A stretch of DNA of 64,000 nt from Siderastrea siderea (taxonomy: Eukaryota > Cnidaria > Anthozoa > Scleractinia > Rhizangiidae). Made by a program: the position numbers and the translations under genes. Below are positions 48,611 to 61,000 of this stretch, one piece after another (positions within the stretch are counted from its first letter, which is position 1; each line of letters starts with the position of its first letter). Where the stretch lies: contig OZ034968.1 of assembly GCA_964030785.1 (NCBI GenBank), positions 30,488,186 to 30,552,185 of the forward strand, in the 5' to 3' direction. The notes beneath the pieces were generated by a model. That model did not search any database. It was not told the DNA's origin and saw only the letters and a program-made list of their open reading frames with translations.

Positions 48611-49972
48611 TCAGCCCTTAATGTCTACCTAGTCTTGTGGAGCACATCACAGACTATCTGCTAACGGTAAAATCTTTTTGAAATATTGTAACACAACAAA
48701 AACCTAAAGGGGGTCCATCAATCCCCCCTATCTTGTACCAAGGTGGGGGTATGAGTCAGCTTGTACGTCCGAGGGTTAAGTCTGCGTCATTCAAGGATCG
48801 GTATTTCAGGAGCCAAAGCACTCGGAGGGGTCCTTCAGTTGAATTGCTCTTTTACACGTACTATGATAAGTCGCATTGGTGTAGAGGCTTTAGTCAAAGG
48901 TCTCCATTCCAACAATGTGTTGATGTCAGTTTGAATATAATGAGTCGGGGTGGAAGCGGAACAATTGTGCCTCGCTTATTCGTTATTCCTTTTACTTTTT
49001 TCCTGACTTATTCATTATTCCTTTTGCTTTTTTTGACTTGTTCATTATTCATTTGAGATTTTTACGGATATTCCTTATTCGATTATTCACTATCGCATCC
49101 AACTGCTATCCAGAGTTTGTTGAGCAACTTCAGTTGCAATGCCTGTGCATGAGATAGGAGTTAAATATTGAAACCGTTTACAAAGTTTGAAATAGCTGCA
49201 CATTGTTGAATTCCATATCATATGTGGATAATGAGCACTTCAGAAAAGCGCAATGTTTTAAAGAAGAAAGAAAACATATGTTGAATACACGTTAACTCAT
49301 TTCAAGGTTTTCTAACTCTAAAATATCTCTAAATAAGGGCCCGTATGGGAACCACAACCCTGATGCAGATCTAGGAGTTTAAACAACGCCTGGCAAAGGC
49401 GGGAGTGTTTAGGGGGGTCCGGCGGCGCCTTCCCCCCGGGAAATTTTGAAAGTTTCAGTCCTCGGAAAGGCGATTTCCAGCTTTCTGAGAAGCGTATGAA
49501 AGTGTTATAATTGCTGTATTGAATTCAACTCACTTTTTGAGCTAGCCATATTGATCTAACATTATATCCTAACTTCAATGTTAAGAAAATCTTTCAACAA
49601 TCTGTGACAAATAACGTTACCTGTGTCAGCCATAGGAAAGTCTTGCAGTGGGAATTTTTTTTTTCGGCCTTTGCCACTGTATGTGACAAGGGAAGATTTT
49701 GTAAAACACTTTAGAATAAAAATAAGTGACAAATGAAACATGGCGTTTCGACGACAACATGTCGTTACCAATCTTGTTCAGTACAATTTACATTCGATAA
49801 TGGCGACATTCATGTTGTCCACTGTATGTGGGAATAATTTTTTTCGCCATTAGTGTTGCACATGAATTTTTTCATTGTAAAAATCTACTACAGGCAGGAT
49901 GAAGTCAAGTGGTCCGTTCCTTAAAGCAACCGAATACTGATAAAAGACGCACCAATCACGAGAAAGACGCCG

Positions 49973-50800
49973 AGGCCTACTCTGGGACCCAAAGTCGCCG
50001 TAACTTTGGGCGACCTAAGGCGACTTCAGGCGATTTTAGCTTATTTTGTCCAAAATTAAGGGCGATTTTGGGCGATTTAAGGCGATTTTGGGCGACTTTA
50101 GGCTACTTTGGGCGATTTTGAGCGACTTTAGGCAATTTTAGGTAACCTTCAGTGACTTAACTGGAAATGCCAAGGTGAACCTAAGTACAGTTGTGGTACA
50201 CATGTACATGGGAATCATCATGGTACACCATAATGCATTGTTACAGAAAATATCCATACTATCCCCATGAAAATGTTTTAGTTTGAATACTCCACCAACC
50301 CCCTATTCCACCCCACCCTTCTGGAAATTCTAGTTTGGTGGCTTTCAAGAGCCTCCACTGCCCCCACCCCCCTTGGAATTTCTAATGATATCTTGTGATG
50401 TTGGTATGGACCCGCACAGTAAAGACATTAGTAGTACATAGACATGCAACAATGACCTTAACAACAGCTAGCAAGCAAGGTTGTTGCCGAATTGGTCACA
50501 GGCCAAAAGGTAAGGCATTAAGTGAAACCTGTGAGTTAGTAAGTGTCACAACAAGAAACTTAGGGACCCCAGGATGATTCCTTGGGCATTTTATTGTATA
50601 GGGCTCTGGTTAGGCAACAGCCTTGGCAAGCAAACTGAAAATAAACTATATTAAGTTTTACATAGTTTACTATTAATATATAAACTATATACAAGGGATT
50701 TAAGGCGACTTAGAGCGACTTTGGGCGACTTTAGGCGACTTTAGGCGACTTTGGGGGACTTTAGGCGACTTTGGGCGACTTTGGGTCCCAGAGTAGGCCT
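49973..50800. mobile_element. 828-bp inverted-repeat element with GGCGACTTT arrays
   Basis: Ends AGGCCTACTCTGGGACCCAA and its exact complement, flanked on both sides by ACGCCG (49967-49972 and 50801-50806), a probable 6-bp target duplication. Both ends run into arrays of GGCGACTTTA/GGCGATTTT units (about 49998-50155 and 50700-50785). The centre has no transposase. A non-autonomous DNA transposon. Confidence 0.8.
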
Positions 50801-53477
50801 ACGCCGGGAAAAATTTATTGCACTAAGGAGTCCTAATTGAATACAGAACATCCTGAGTTACTATGCTTGACTACAGACTATGTGAACAAAAGACTTTCCA
50901 ATTAAGATTTTTTGACAAGTTTTTTTGAACAATAGCTCTCAAGAACAATAGCAATTCGATTCAGCTAACGAATCTGCATAAGGTGATATTTTTTTTTTTG
51001 AGGTGTAAGATTTTTCGGCAGTAATCGTCCGCGATCGTGAAAGTGTAAAGTTCGAAGATGAGTCAGGAAATTAAAAGTGTTCAACCGTTCGTTTTTGAGT
51101 AATTTTTTGGCATTTCGTCCGGCCACTATGGCTTTAGCTGGCCTTCACACATAGTCGCAAACACTGGCAAAGATTCTACAAAGTCGAGTGCATACAACAT
51201 TTGCGATATTCATTATTCCTTTAAAGGGACTGAATTATTCATTATTCCGAATGTTCAAGCTCTAAATATTAATTTCGATATTAATTCCTTATTCCTTTAC
51301 TGTTTTCACTCGTATATTCATTATTCATTATTCCCCTTCCACCCCCGATAAAGAGATAAGGTGCTTTGATCTTTCTTGTCTTGAGAAGTAATGGTTCTCG
51401 TTGCGTTCGTTAAGGGTAAAAATCCATCAGCGCATGCCATGGTAGTGGCAGTGAGCCTATACATCTTGAAACCTTCCTGCGCTCGATACATTCGTTCGTA
51501 ACTGAAAGCCTGTGAATTCGAATGTCTGTCTGCACTCCTTAGAATACTTTATTTTGGGGGAGGAGGCGGACTGAACCGCAGGCTACTGCAATGAACACTG
51601 GGGACCGAATCAAGCTTCAGTTAGACTTGGTTTACGGTTGAATTGACGTTTGTTCGACACTCTCTGAACCCTGACTACTAGGCGGAGGTTTAAATTGTAT
51701 TAGCTACAGTTCACGTACACTGCGTTTAGACGTTATCGGTGAGTAAGTGTGGCTACTTTTTTTAATCCAGTCCACGACGTTTTTTAATGCTGTCTAAATT
51801 AACTGACTTCACTGAAATAATCGGAAAATGTGGGGGAAAATGTGGAAAAATCCTCAGACGTTTCGAACCTTTGGTCTCTTCATCAGTTAGAGATAATGCC
51901 GTTCTTAACTCTCACTGATGAAGAGACAGCACCTACCCTGTATAGCCAAGAATAGGAAGTACTCCCTCCCCCGGTGTTTGTCCCCTAAATCACGATCAAG
52001 TGGGGCTTTCAATCCTACGAATAGCAAAGTAAGTCAAAACAGATTGCGAAAAACATGTTTCTATTATTTTTTGTAGGCCGAATAGTGTTTCTTATGACTC
52101 ATGAGTTGCCAGTATATACGTGGTCATAATGATTTTTTCTTCACCAAGTACTGAGTTGCTGCTTGAGAGAGATTGGTGACTTCATTTCTGAGTAGTCGTG
52201 GAAGTCGTGGCTTTGCCATTCTCCATTCAACAAGTAAATCACAAGAAAGCAGTCAAACTGGTAACAGTACTACTCAGAATCAATATAAATACTTGTAGAT
52301 GTTCTCATTAAATGTCCTAGCGGTGGAAAGTTAACACGTCTCCCGTTAGAATTCTGGACAGTAAAAAAGCAAAGACAAAAGTGGAATCTTTAACGGCAAA
52401 ACGTGGATCCGTCTCTGTAAACTGAAGCCTTTTATGGTGAGTGTGGGTTCAAAATAAAGTAACTGTGAGCCAAAAGTGTTATCGACGCGAAATTCGGATT
52501 GGGTTGGGGTTGTGGGGGCATGGGGGTGGGGGGGGGGGGGCATTCGGTTGCATCGTTTTCATACGAACCTCCCCAGACCTGTACGCGTCAAAGGTCTGCG
52601 GAGACGTCCCAGTCTCTCCATGATTGGGAACTAATCAGTGGTATAGTATGAAGATTAAGTTTTAATCTAGCAAAGGAATTGACCCTCGGTGAGTCTGGGA
52701 TGTGGTGTGGATTTTTGGTGTCTCGTCTAGAGTAAGTTTGCAAAATGCGCGGGGGGGGGTACTCCCTTATCTAAGTTATGTAGGTACGTGTGGCGCCAAA
52801 GGGTATGGTTTTTGTGCCTTTTTGGTCTGTAATAGGGTATAGATTTTGACCATTTCGGTCTGAAATAGTGTAAGGTTTGAGGTTTGTGTACTCTGATATG
52901 GAATCTGGTATGGTTATTTCAAGATGCTATCTTTTTATTGATTTTCTTCTCCTTAGAACTGAGGTTTGATTAACGTTGGGAATTTGAAGCCCTTCTCAAA
53001 TGCCAGTACGCAAAGGAAATAGGGTTTGGGCAGGGTTTGGGTCAGGTCTGAAATAGGGCAGGGAAAATCACATGTTTTGGTCTGAAATAGAGTAAAGTCG
53101 GTAAGCGTTTCCAGAAGCGCGCCGCACACCCCCACCCAAACTTTCGGGAAGTACCTTCCCCGGGGGGCAAAATGCAGCTGAACAAAGGGTTTTAGTGTCC
53201 CAGCAGCACGGACTGCCCCGGACTATCCCAACCAAAAACTCACAGAGTACCCCCCCCCCCCCCACACACACACCATTGACAGGTGAACTCCCAGCAGGTG
53301 ACTACGATTCACCCACTCTCCATGCAAAGGGACACTTCCATTAACGTAAACGGTTTTAATTACCGTTTTACGTGACAAGTGCCCGAAATTCCAGGGAGGA
53401 AGGAAACGCTCCACCGCCTGACTCTTGGCGTCGAATTCACGGGCTAGCGCCGATTAGGCAGCGCCGATTTCCATGCC

Positions 53478-53545
53478 TGGCCCCAGTTGAACAAGTTCAT
53501 CCACTGGATAGAGATTTATCCAGTACATATTTGAACAACTGGGCC
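53478..53545. repeat. Short palindromic fold-back
   Basis: CTGGCCCCAGTTGAACAA near the left and TTTGAACAACTGGGCCC at the right are inverted repeats, around CCACTGGATA / TATCCAGT. A 68-bp hairpin-forming MITE-like unit. Confidence 0.6.
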
Positions 53546-54825
53546 CTAATGTTTAATTTCCGGCTGGCATCCCAGATCCTTCGCCGATTCCAAAACACTG
53601 GAAGACAGGACGTATTGTGCAAGCAACATGCGGCTTAGCTCCGCTTCCATGGTGCTCAGTGGGGTTTGTTTACAGTCGTAGCTGACTAATTTCATAAATG
53701 CTTAAAAGACCTTAAAACGTCTCTTGCCTTGACCTTAATATAATTCAAACGATAAATTTAAAATAAACATTGGAGTTCTATTTCCGCTAAAAGCCGGAAA
53801 AGAGTCCCACTGGCACAGAATCGGATAAGCCAAGGCCACTGCCGGACGCTTTTGGACTGTGATGACTGTGATCCGAAAGGACAAAGTACAATAAATATGG
53901 CGAACGAATGTAGAGAAAGGGAGGGGGTGGGTAAGGGGAGGATATAGGCAAGGGTAGGGCTGGATGGGGGTGGGGCAGGGGTGGAGAAGTCTTCCCACAA
54001 AATGAAATGCGAGGAGGTAGAGCCTCCGAACCGGGAGATACCAGAAATTACAAATTCATTCACAAAGGTATTGCAATGTCACCAGATCCAAAAAGTGCAT
54101 CATCGCACCATCGCGTTTTCGGATCCCTGAAGCATTTTTGGTAAATCAGACGTACAGAGGTAGATTAAGGTCTGTAGCTAAGCGGTGGAATAACGCATGT
54201 ACCAGTGGCCCCTTCAACATCCATGTCACACCCCCGTAAAGGTCTGTTCAGATCGGAGACAAAGTTATCCCAGACGTGATGATTACACCAGAAACTTCTC
54301 TCGTGAGCCAGCTTTATGTTCTTTATCACATTTACTCTTTAGTGCCGTATTAAACACAAACACACTAACTGTTTCCGTTTCATTCGTTGAAACGTTCAAC
54401 ATTCTAATGTAAATATAGATAAATACAAGAAATGATCGGACCCTCAAACGTATATTTGATTTGATTTTTGCGACATCATAAACACTTCTGTTTATGTGCC
54501 TATTCGGGTTTGATGCGTCACATCTCGAACAGTAAATTTTTGATTATTCGAAAACAAGAAAACGTCTTTTACGGAGAGAGTGTTGTTTCATCATAAGACA
54601 CCCCTAAAATTAAACACGCATACGTTTTCAGGTAGTTTTATTTCGCAATAAGAAAATATGGGAACAACAAACAAAATAGTGTATTGTCATATTTGAAGCA
54701 TGAAGCTTGGCATGTTAGAATTTCTAAATAGTCCGTAAATAGCCTATCAGAGAGTCGCATGATCGCTTGGCGAATCACTGAACTGCGTGTTTTCCCTTTG
54801 CTCTGTGGACCTTACCCGCGCTTCA

Positions 54826-54880
54826 TGCTTATTTCACGTGCACGCGAGTTTTGACCAATCAGCGACGCCCCTTACGCTCA
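54826..54880 (+). promoter_or_regulatory. Probable TATA-less promoter region of the PSAT gene
   Basis: Contains an E-box CACGTG (about 54836-54841), CACGCGAG and a CCAAT box in GACCAATCAG (about 54857), some 165-220 bp upstream of the start codon. No TATA box is seen, as expected for a housekeeping metabolic gene. Confidence 0.45.
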
Positions 54881-55042
54881 GACGTGACAGCTGTGAAAAC
54901 GAGGCTGTGTGTAATTTCACGGAATATTCTCATAAAAGTTGGTTGAAATTTACATTTCGTTCTTTCCATTACGCGCAAGGATTTTGTCGTTTCCCTTCCT
55001 CTGTGACTGCTGTTGATTAAAACCTGATCAATCTATTCCACC

Positions 55043-58000
55043 ATGGCTGAAAGAGTTCTGAATTTCTCCGCTGGGCCTGCCAAGCTACCAGAAGAAGTAA
55101 GTGAAGTTTATTCCCCAAATTTTTTATATTCCCATTTCCTCTGATCAGGTTTTCCCTTGTATCTGGTCTGTCTTTTCTATCTAGATTTAGCACCACATCG
55201 TCCATCACGTCTAATGATTTCTAGAGATAGTGCCTTGGCTATGCGATGTAACTGAATTTTATTTTAGGGTTCAATGTTAGGACGGCTAACTTCTGTAGTA
55301 ATCTATCTCTACGAAGGAAGTGTGATTATGTCATTCAGTTTCTCGAGTCGAAGTTTCTACTTTACGACATAGATCTTGGTCCCATTTCGAAGTTCTCCAT
55401 AATCTCGCGCGTTAAGACCAGAAACTCTGTTTTATAGTCTTGTTTCATTATAAAATAGCAGCGAAAGACGTAGTAAAACTACTTCTGGCCAGTGCTAGCG
55501 CCAGCAACCTGACAACCGCGAACTTAACGAAATTGGCGCGTTTCCCTAATATGGGGAGCGAGCTGAATGCGTTTCCCTAATATGGGAGGTGAGCAAAACA
55601 TCGAAGGGAGATTCCTTGGACTGCGTTCTGAAGCGATTATTCGTTCGATGGCGGTGTTACTTTGTTGTGTATAGCTTAATTGGTGACATCTGAGTTGAAA
55701 TTTGTATAAACGAGCGACGGAATTCGTTGACTGCGTTCTTCGATGTCAAAATTATCGACAAGGCGAGGCGAAGCGAAGAAGAAGCAGCAATTTGTATAGG
55801 GATGGGCTACATTGTGGCCTCGGGACATTTCAGTTGTTGCTTATAAGTTTATGTAATGATCGAAATCTGGGAAACAAAGTGTTTTTTGAAAAAGGGTTTC
55901 CTTTTGGTTGAGTTAGTTGACTTTGGCAGAGGTGCCCCTTGAAAGCTTGGCTGATGCAATACTTGATCAATTCAAGCTTATTACAGCTAGGATCAGAAAG
56001 CAGTGTTCGTAGGTTGTTTACAAATCGTAAAGTATCAGATGATCTTTTTGTTCGCATCGGGGGTACTTATTTCCATTTCTGTCTTGTTCAAACCTTCAGA
56101 AATCTGAATCTTTCATATTGGAGACAATTCCTCTCTTTATTTTTTGGGCTAAGTCCAGAAATCAAAATTCTGTGTATCTGACACTGGTACTTTGATCATG
56201 ACCCATACTCATAAGACCATGTACTGAAGTTCCTTACCAATTCTCTTCACTGATTGCTGTAGAATGTTTTTCTGAAGTTCGCAGCATATCATTTTGTTTG
56301 TCTTTAGTACTTATCACAACAAGTTTCTCAGATATACCCATGTAGTGCTTAAGTTATGATTTCAAAGTTGCCATTTGGAAGTTATTTGTTTATTTTCACA
56401 TAAGTTCAATGAAATTAGCTCAGAGGGGAAGATGAAGCAAAACTACATTTAAATTCCAGGATAGAAAGGATAGACAGCAGTAAATGACCGTACGAGACTG
56501 AATCCTTGAAAGATGGGTTCAGTTCTTTAAGGTCATTCCCCCGAAATAAAATTTATCGTAGGAATTTTGTCAAACTTTCACAACTTGTTATCTATCGGTC
56601 AATGTTTTGAAAAATAAAATAAAAAGAATAGGTCCCCATGTTCGCTTACGAGATATCATCGTCTCAGGTTACCCCATAATTCCTTGCAATTTCGTCTAAC
56701 GAACACATGTTTATTTGATCAGTTTACGCCACTTTCTGTAAGCAGAGGAAGCACACGATTAAAGCAAACCTTGAAACAGTGTACTAGATGTAAAATATTG
56801 ATAACAAGGAACAATTTACTAGAAGATTTATGGCAGATGCTCGAAGCATCAGACGAAATTGACTTAAAACCTTCCTTACGTGCGTGTTCTCGAGGTCATG
56901 ATTTCATCTCCGTGAGCAACGCATTTCTAGTAATAATTTTTTTCGAACATGTGTTTTTTTTCTAACTCTGAACAAAAAGAGGATGAATCGTAGGTCAAAA
57001 ATATTTGAAAAAATATAGGTCCCCATGCTTGTTTAAGAGTACATATCTATTCTTTTCTCTGGTGAGCTTAGCCTCTTAGAAAACCTATTACTCCCTGGAT
57101 GTGCGCGCGCAAATGACGCAACAAATCGTGCGCAGTAAGGATTTGTAATGCAATACAGGGGAATGACCTTAAGACTGTGAAGGACTCACATGAACTGTAG
57201 AAAAAAAAACAGTGATCTTTTGATGTGTTGTGCCAAAGTTTCACATTACTGTGGGAAGCAATGTTTTTTGTTTCAGACAAAAAAAAATTGCGTATATCAA
57301 CTGGTCGGCAAAAAAGAAGAAAAAATACTAATTTCAGCCATGTATTCCATGTGCAAATTGAATTAGTAAATTTATTGCATAATTTCTCATAAAATACCAT
57401 AAAAATATCAGAGTTAAATTTATAAATTTAATCTTCTTTTTAAGGTATTGGCCCAAGCTCAAAAGGAGCTGGTTAACTATGGCAACCTTGGTATCAGCGT
57501 AATGGGTAGGTTGAAGTAAATTGCAGCTGTCAAATAGATCTTGCATGTTAGTACCAGCACATAATTTGTACTAGAAATGCTTCATCTGTAAATGTGTTGT
57601 GTGTGACTGCAAACTTTGTTATGGTTTCTGTGGAAGATATCAAACATATCTGTTTATTAATTTGTTTTTGTTTTCCTTAGAAATGAGCCACAGATCTGCC
57701 CACTTTGCAAAAATTGTTAATGAGGCTGAAAGTGACCTTAGAGAACTGCTGTAAGTTGTTTCATATTGTGCACTAGTTAGAATAGCTTGTTTTTTCTCTG
57801 CATAACAAAGCAATAGCACACTTTTTACAGTTTTGATTGACGAGTTTGCATGCTTTTGCTATTGTTTCACAGTAACATTCCCGACAACTACAAGGTTCTC
57901 TTCCTGCAGGGAGGTGGCACTGGCCAATTTGCTGCAGTTCCTCTGAACTTGGCAAAAGGTTTGTCAAAAAAATAGTGTGAAAATAATAATAATATTCAGT

Positions 58001-61000
58001 AAATATAACAATAGTCAAAAAGGAAAATTAATGTTTATCAAGTAAGTGGCACTCTGTGGTGGTTAGCATACTTGACTTCTGGTGTCAGTTCGGTGGTTCA
58101 CGACTTGACTCTGCCTTAGAAGATCAACAAGAAACGTTGTTGTCTGTTTCTACCCAAGTGCATAGTTATGTACCAGCAAACCATTAGGGATCCTAATTTA
58201 AGGCTGGGGGTAACAATAAACATTCTGATGAGTTGGAATCCCATCCAGGGGGAGTGGGAATTGCAGACTCTTCAGTCTGTAGTTTCTTAATGCTACAGAA
58301 AACAGGTGTAAGCTCTGGTGCTATTAAGCCACCTAGTGGCTTGTTCAATTCATTGCATTAGACACGGACTTTACCTTAACTAACATTTACATTTGTGGTG
58401 GTGAGACAGCAAATTAAGTTGAAATTTTTTATGTAGATACCACCAGTGGAGTGCTTTATTGAACACAGGGTTTTTAGAACCTCACAATTCTGGAAAAGAA
58501 ATCAGAGGTGTTCAATCAACGTGTAATACCAGGAATTCATGTAGTGTTTGCAAGCAACAAGGAAAATTTTTTTCTTCCAGAGGGAGGATCTGCGGATTAT
58601 ATTGTCACTGGAGCTTGGTCAGCAAAAGCTGCAAAAGAGGTAAAAAATGTTTTATGATGAGATCAGCAGTCACAACTAATGATGTCCTGTCGTGTAGTAG
58701 TTTGAGTAAAAATAATTTATATGTTGCACATTTTGTTGATTTGCTCAACAGTGTTTTTTTTTTTATTTTTTTCCTGTCAAACTGTATACAAAATGTTGGT
58801 GGTTATTAATATATACCTCTATCTTTTGTCACAGATTGCTAAAACTTCACTGTTTTTTTTGGGGGGGGGGGGGGAGGGGTTGCTTTCAATTGTTTTGATA
58901 GCATTATATGCTGAGGAAAGTTAGCTCTCAAAATGTGAACTGAATATTTATCAAAGTGATCTGTGCCAGTGCTCAAAATTGAAATATTTGTTGTACAGTG
59001 TATTTGTGGTAAACTTACTTGCGCTTATTTGTGCTAAACTTAATGCAACAGAAACAAGGAAGCATGATTATTAATCACATTTTTCTTTTTTTACCTTGAA
59101 TTTTCTACAGGCAGAGAAATTTGTCAAAGTAAACCCGGTTTTCAAGAAGCTTGACAAATATGACAGTAAGTGTCAACAACAATGGTTTATTTAACGTAAA
59201 CAACACCATGGCTGGCTTGTTTGACTACCCAGTAGAAGCATGCAAATTTTGCAGTTCATTAAACCCCATTGTGCTAGCTACATTGTATATCCAAGTTACA
59301 ATGGATTTTTAAGGTATTCCTGGAGGCTAAAGTGACCCTTTTCAAATTGGTTCACTTTTAAGCAGTTTGAAGTTTATCACAAAATGTTTGTTTCCAAATT
59401 TTCAGTTCAAGGGAATTTGCATTTAGCGAGATATAAGCAACTGAAGTTTCGTCTCCAAGGCAAATTTTGCGGGAAAATTGCCACAACAAATGGCTCAAAT
59501 TGTAATTGCGGTTTACGAAAACATTCCCTACGGTAAGCGAATTTGACAGTTCGCGCGATCTCCAGTTTCAATTGCAAAATTATTACATGTCATAGACTCT
59601 TCACTTGGTACATGCGTCTTATTCACGCTAGTTTAAATGGAAGATTACACGTTACCTTTCTCTTATTAAATACCATATCTGTTTTTCTATCTGTGGTAGA
59701 AGCGTAATGAAGTGTATTTTTTTGTACAAAGACGGAGCAATGCAAGCTTCGTTACATGACATTGAAATACTAGCCATTGTCTGGAGTTATCGAATACAAC
59801 TTCTTACAGGTCGCCAAAATCGTAATCTTGTCCTTTGCAAAATACAGTTAGTGTTCACAAATATCTGTGGAAGCTTCATTTCATCATAAAAAGCCAAGGT
59901 TTCCACTCTGTTTTGTAAAATAACTGATATTTACAACAACGCGAATCAAATAAATCTGTCAACATTGCGCTCCACGAGATCGGTTGCCAAGGAAAGGTGT
60001 CATTGTTTATGCTGGCACTTCTGATTGGTTTCGTGAGAAAATAGACTCTCTTTATAAGGGCAGAAAGACCTTATATAGAACAATTTTTGTTATTTACCGC
60101 GGGAATTATGCATTGCTGGCTTGGAAAACATGGCGGCAAGGCAGAACTCACGCAAGGATCGATCGGGGAAGAAGTTGAGAAAAATTATGGCGTGTTTTGA
60201 ACAATTTGGACCCTTGTGACACAAACATGCACTCATTGTAGATAGAATATCTCCTGTACGATTTATCATTGTGCTACCAAACTTGTCAGGCTTAAAATAC
60301 GTATAATTGCAAAAGTTTGTACTAGAGTACGTCATGAGGTGTTCGATGCTGTTTGCGTGACAAGGTACTATATTCACTACAAATCAAAATTTTAATTTTT
60401 GTTCCTAAAATCATTGCTTTTTAACTTCCTGTGACGTACTCCAGTACAAAGGTTTGTTATTGTGTATTATCTGTTTGATCAAATTCTTGCTACAAATGTT
60501 CAAACCCCCTTTCAGTTATGACCCATTTATGTTAAAATGGGTCTCAATGGCACCCTTAAATTCCTCAAATTCCACAAATTCCTTGCATTGAATGAAAAAA
60601 CTGTTCAGATTTTCAGAATCCTCAGAAAATATTCTATAAGCAGTGGTAATTTCATAGCTTTTGAGTTGATATTTGTCCTATTTTGATCTCAGCGAAAAGG
60701 GACTAAAAATCACCAAATTAGCCTCCAGGACTGCCTTAAAAAACAACATATTGGGCTACTGAACAATGGGCTTCTTATTTTTATTTTAGGAATTCCTGAC
60801 CAGACTGAGTGGAATTTGGATCCAAATGCTTCATACGTCTACTACTGCGCCAATGAAACAATACATGGTAATAACCAAGCCACAACATTTCAAATTGTTT
60901 GAATGTTTTGCAGCATTTTAATAAAGTTAACTGTAACTTCTGTTGTTGCTAGAGCAAAACCGGCTGCTAAATGGAAGTTACAACGTATACATTAAGTTAT

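Larger units (their letters stand above)
46546..55042. other. Gene-poor intergenic region
   Basis: No supported gene. The 63-codon frame at 46570-46761 (MQTIVLTCLTHLEE...) directly beside the element is compositionally plausible but has no motif. Contents: a small hairpin GGTCCTACCG/CGGTAGGACC at about 47514-47537, a repeat at 48300-48610, an 828-bp inverted-repeat element at 49973-50800, TTCATTATTCC-rich DNA on both sides of it, G- and C-runs near 52527 and 53247, and a fold-back at 53478-53545. The last part (54.8-55.04 kb) is the PSAT promoter. Confidence 0.65.

Noticed and set aside
49988..50790. CRISPR-like array from the GGCGACTTT repeats
   Set aside because: Units are contiguous short tandem repeats without unique spacers, in eukaryotic DNA inside an inverted-repeat element.
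48946..51348. Larger transposon bounded by GGGGTGGAAG ends around the 828-bp element
   Set aside because: Only about 10-15 bp of end similarity and no target duplication found; mentioned as a hint only.
53372..53638. 88-codon open frame
   Set aside because: Overlaps a palindromic fold-back and carries no motif.
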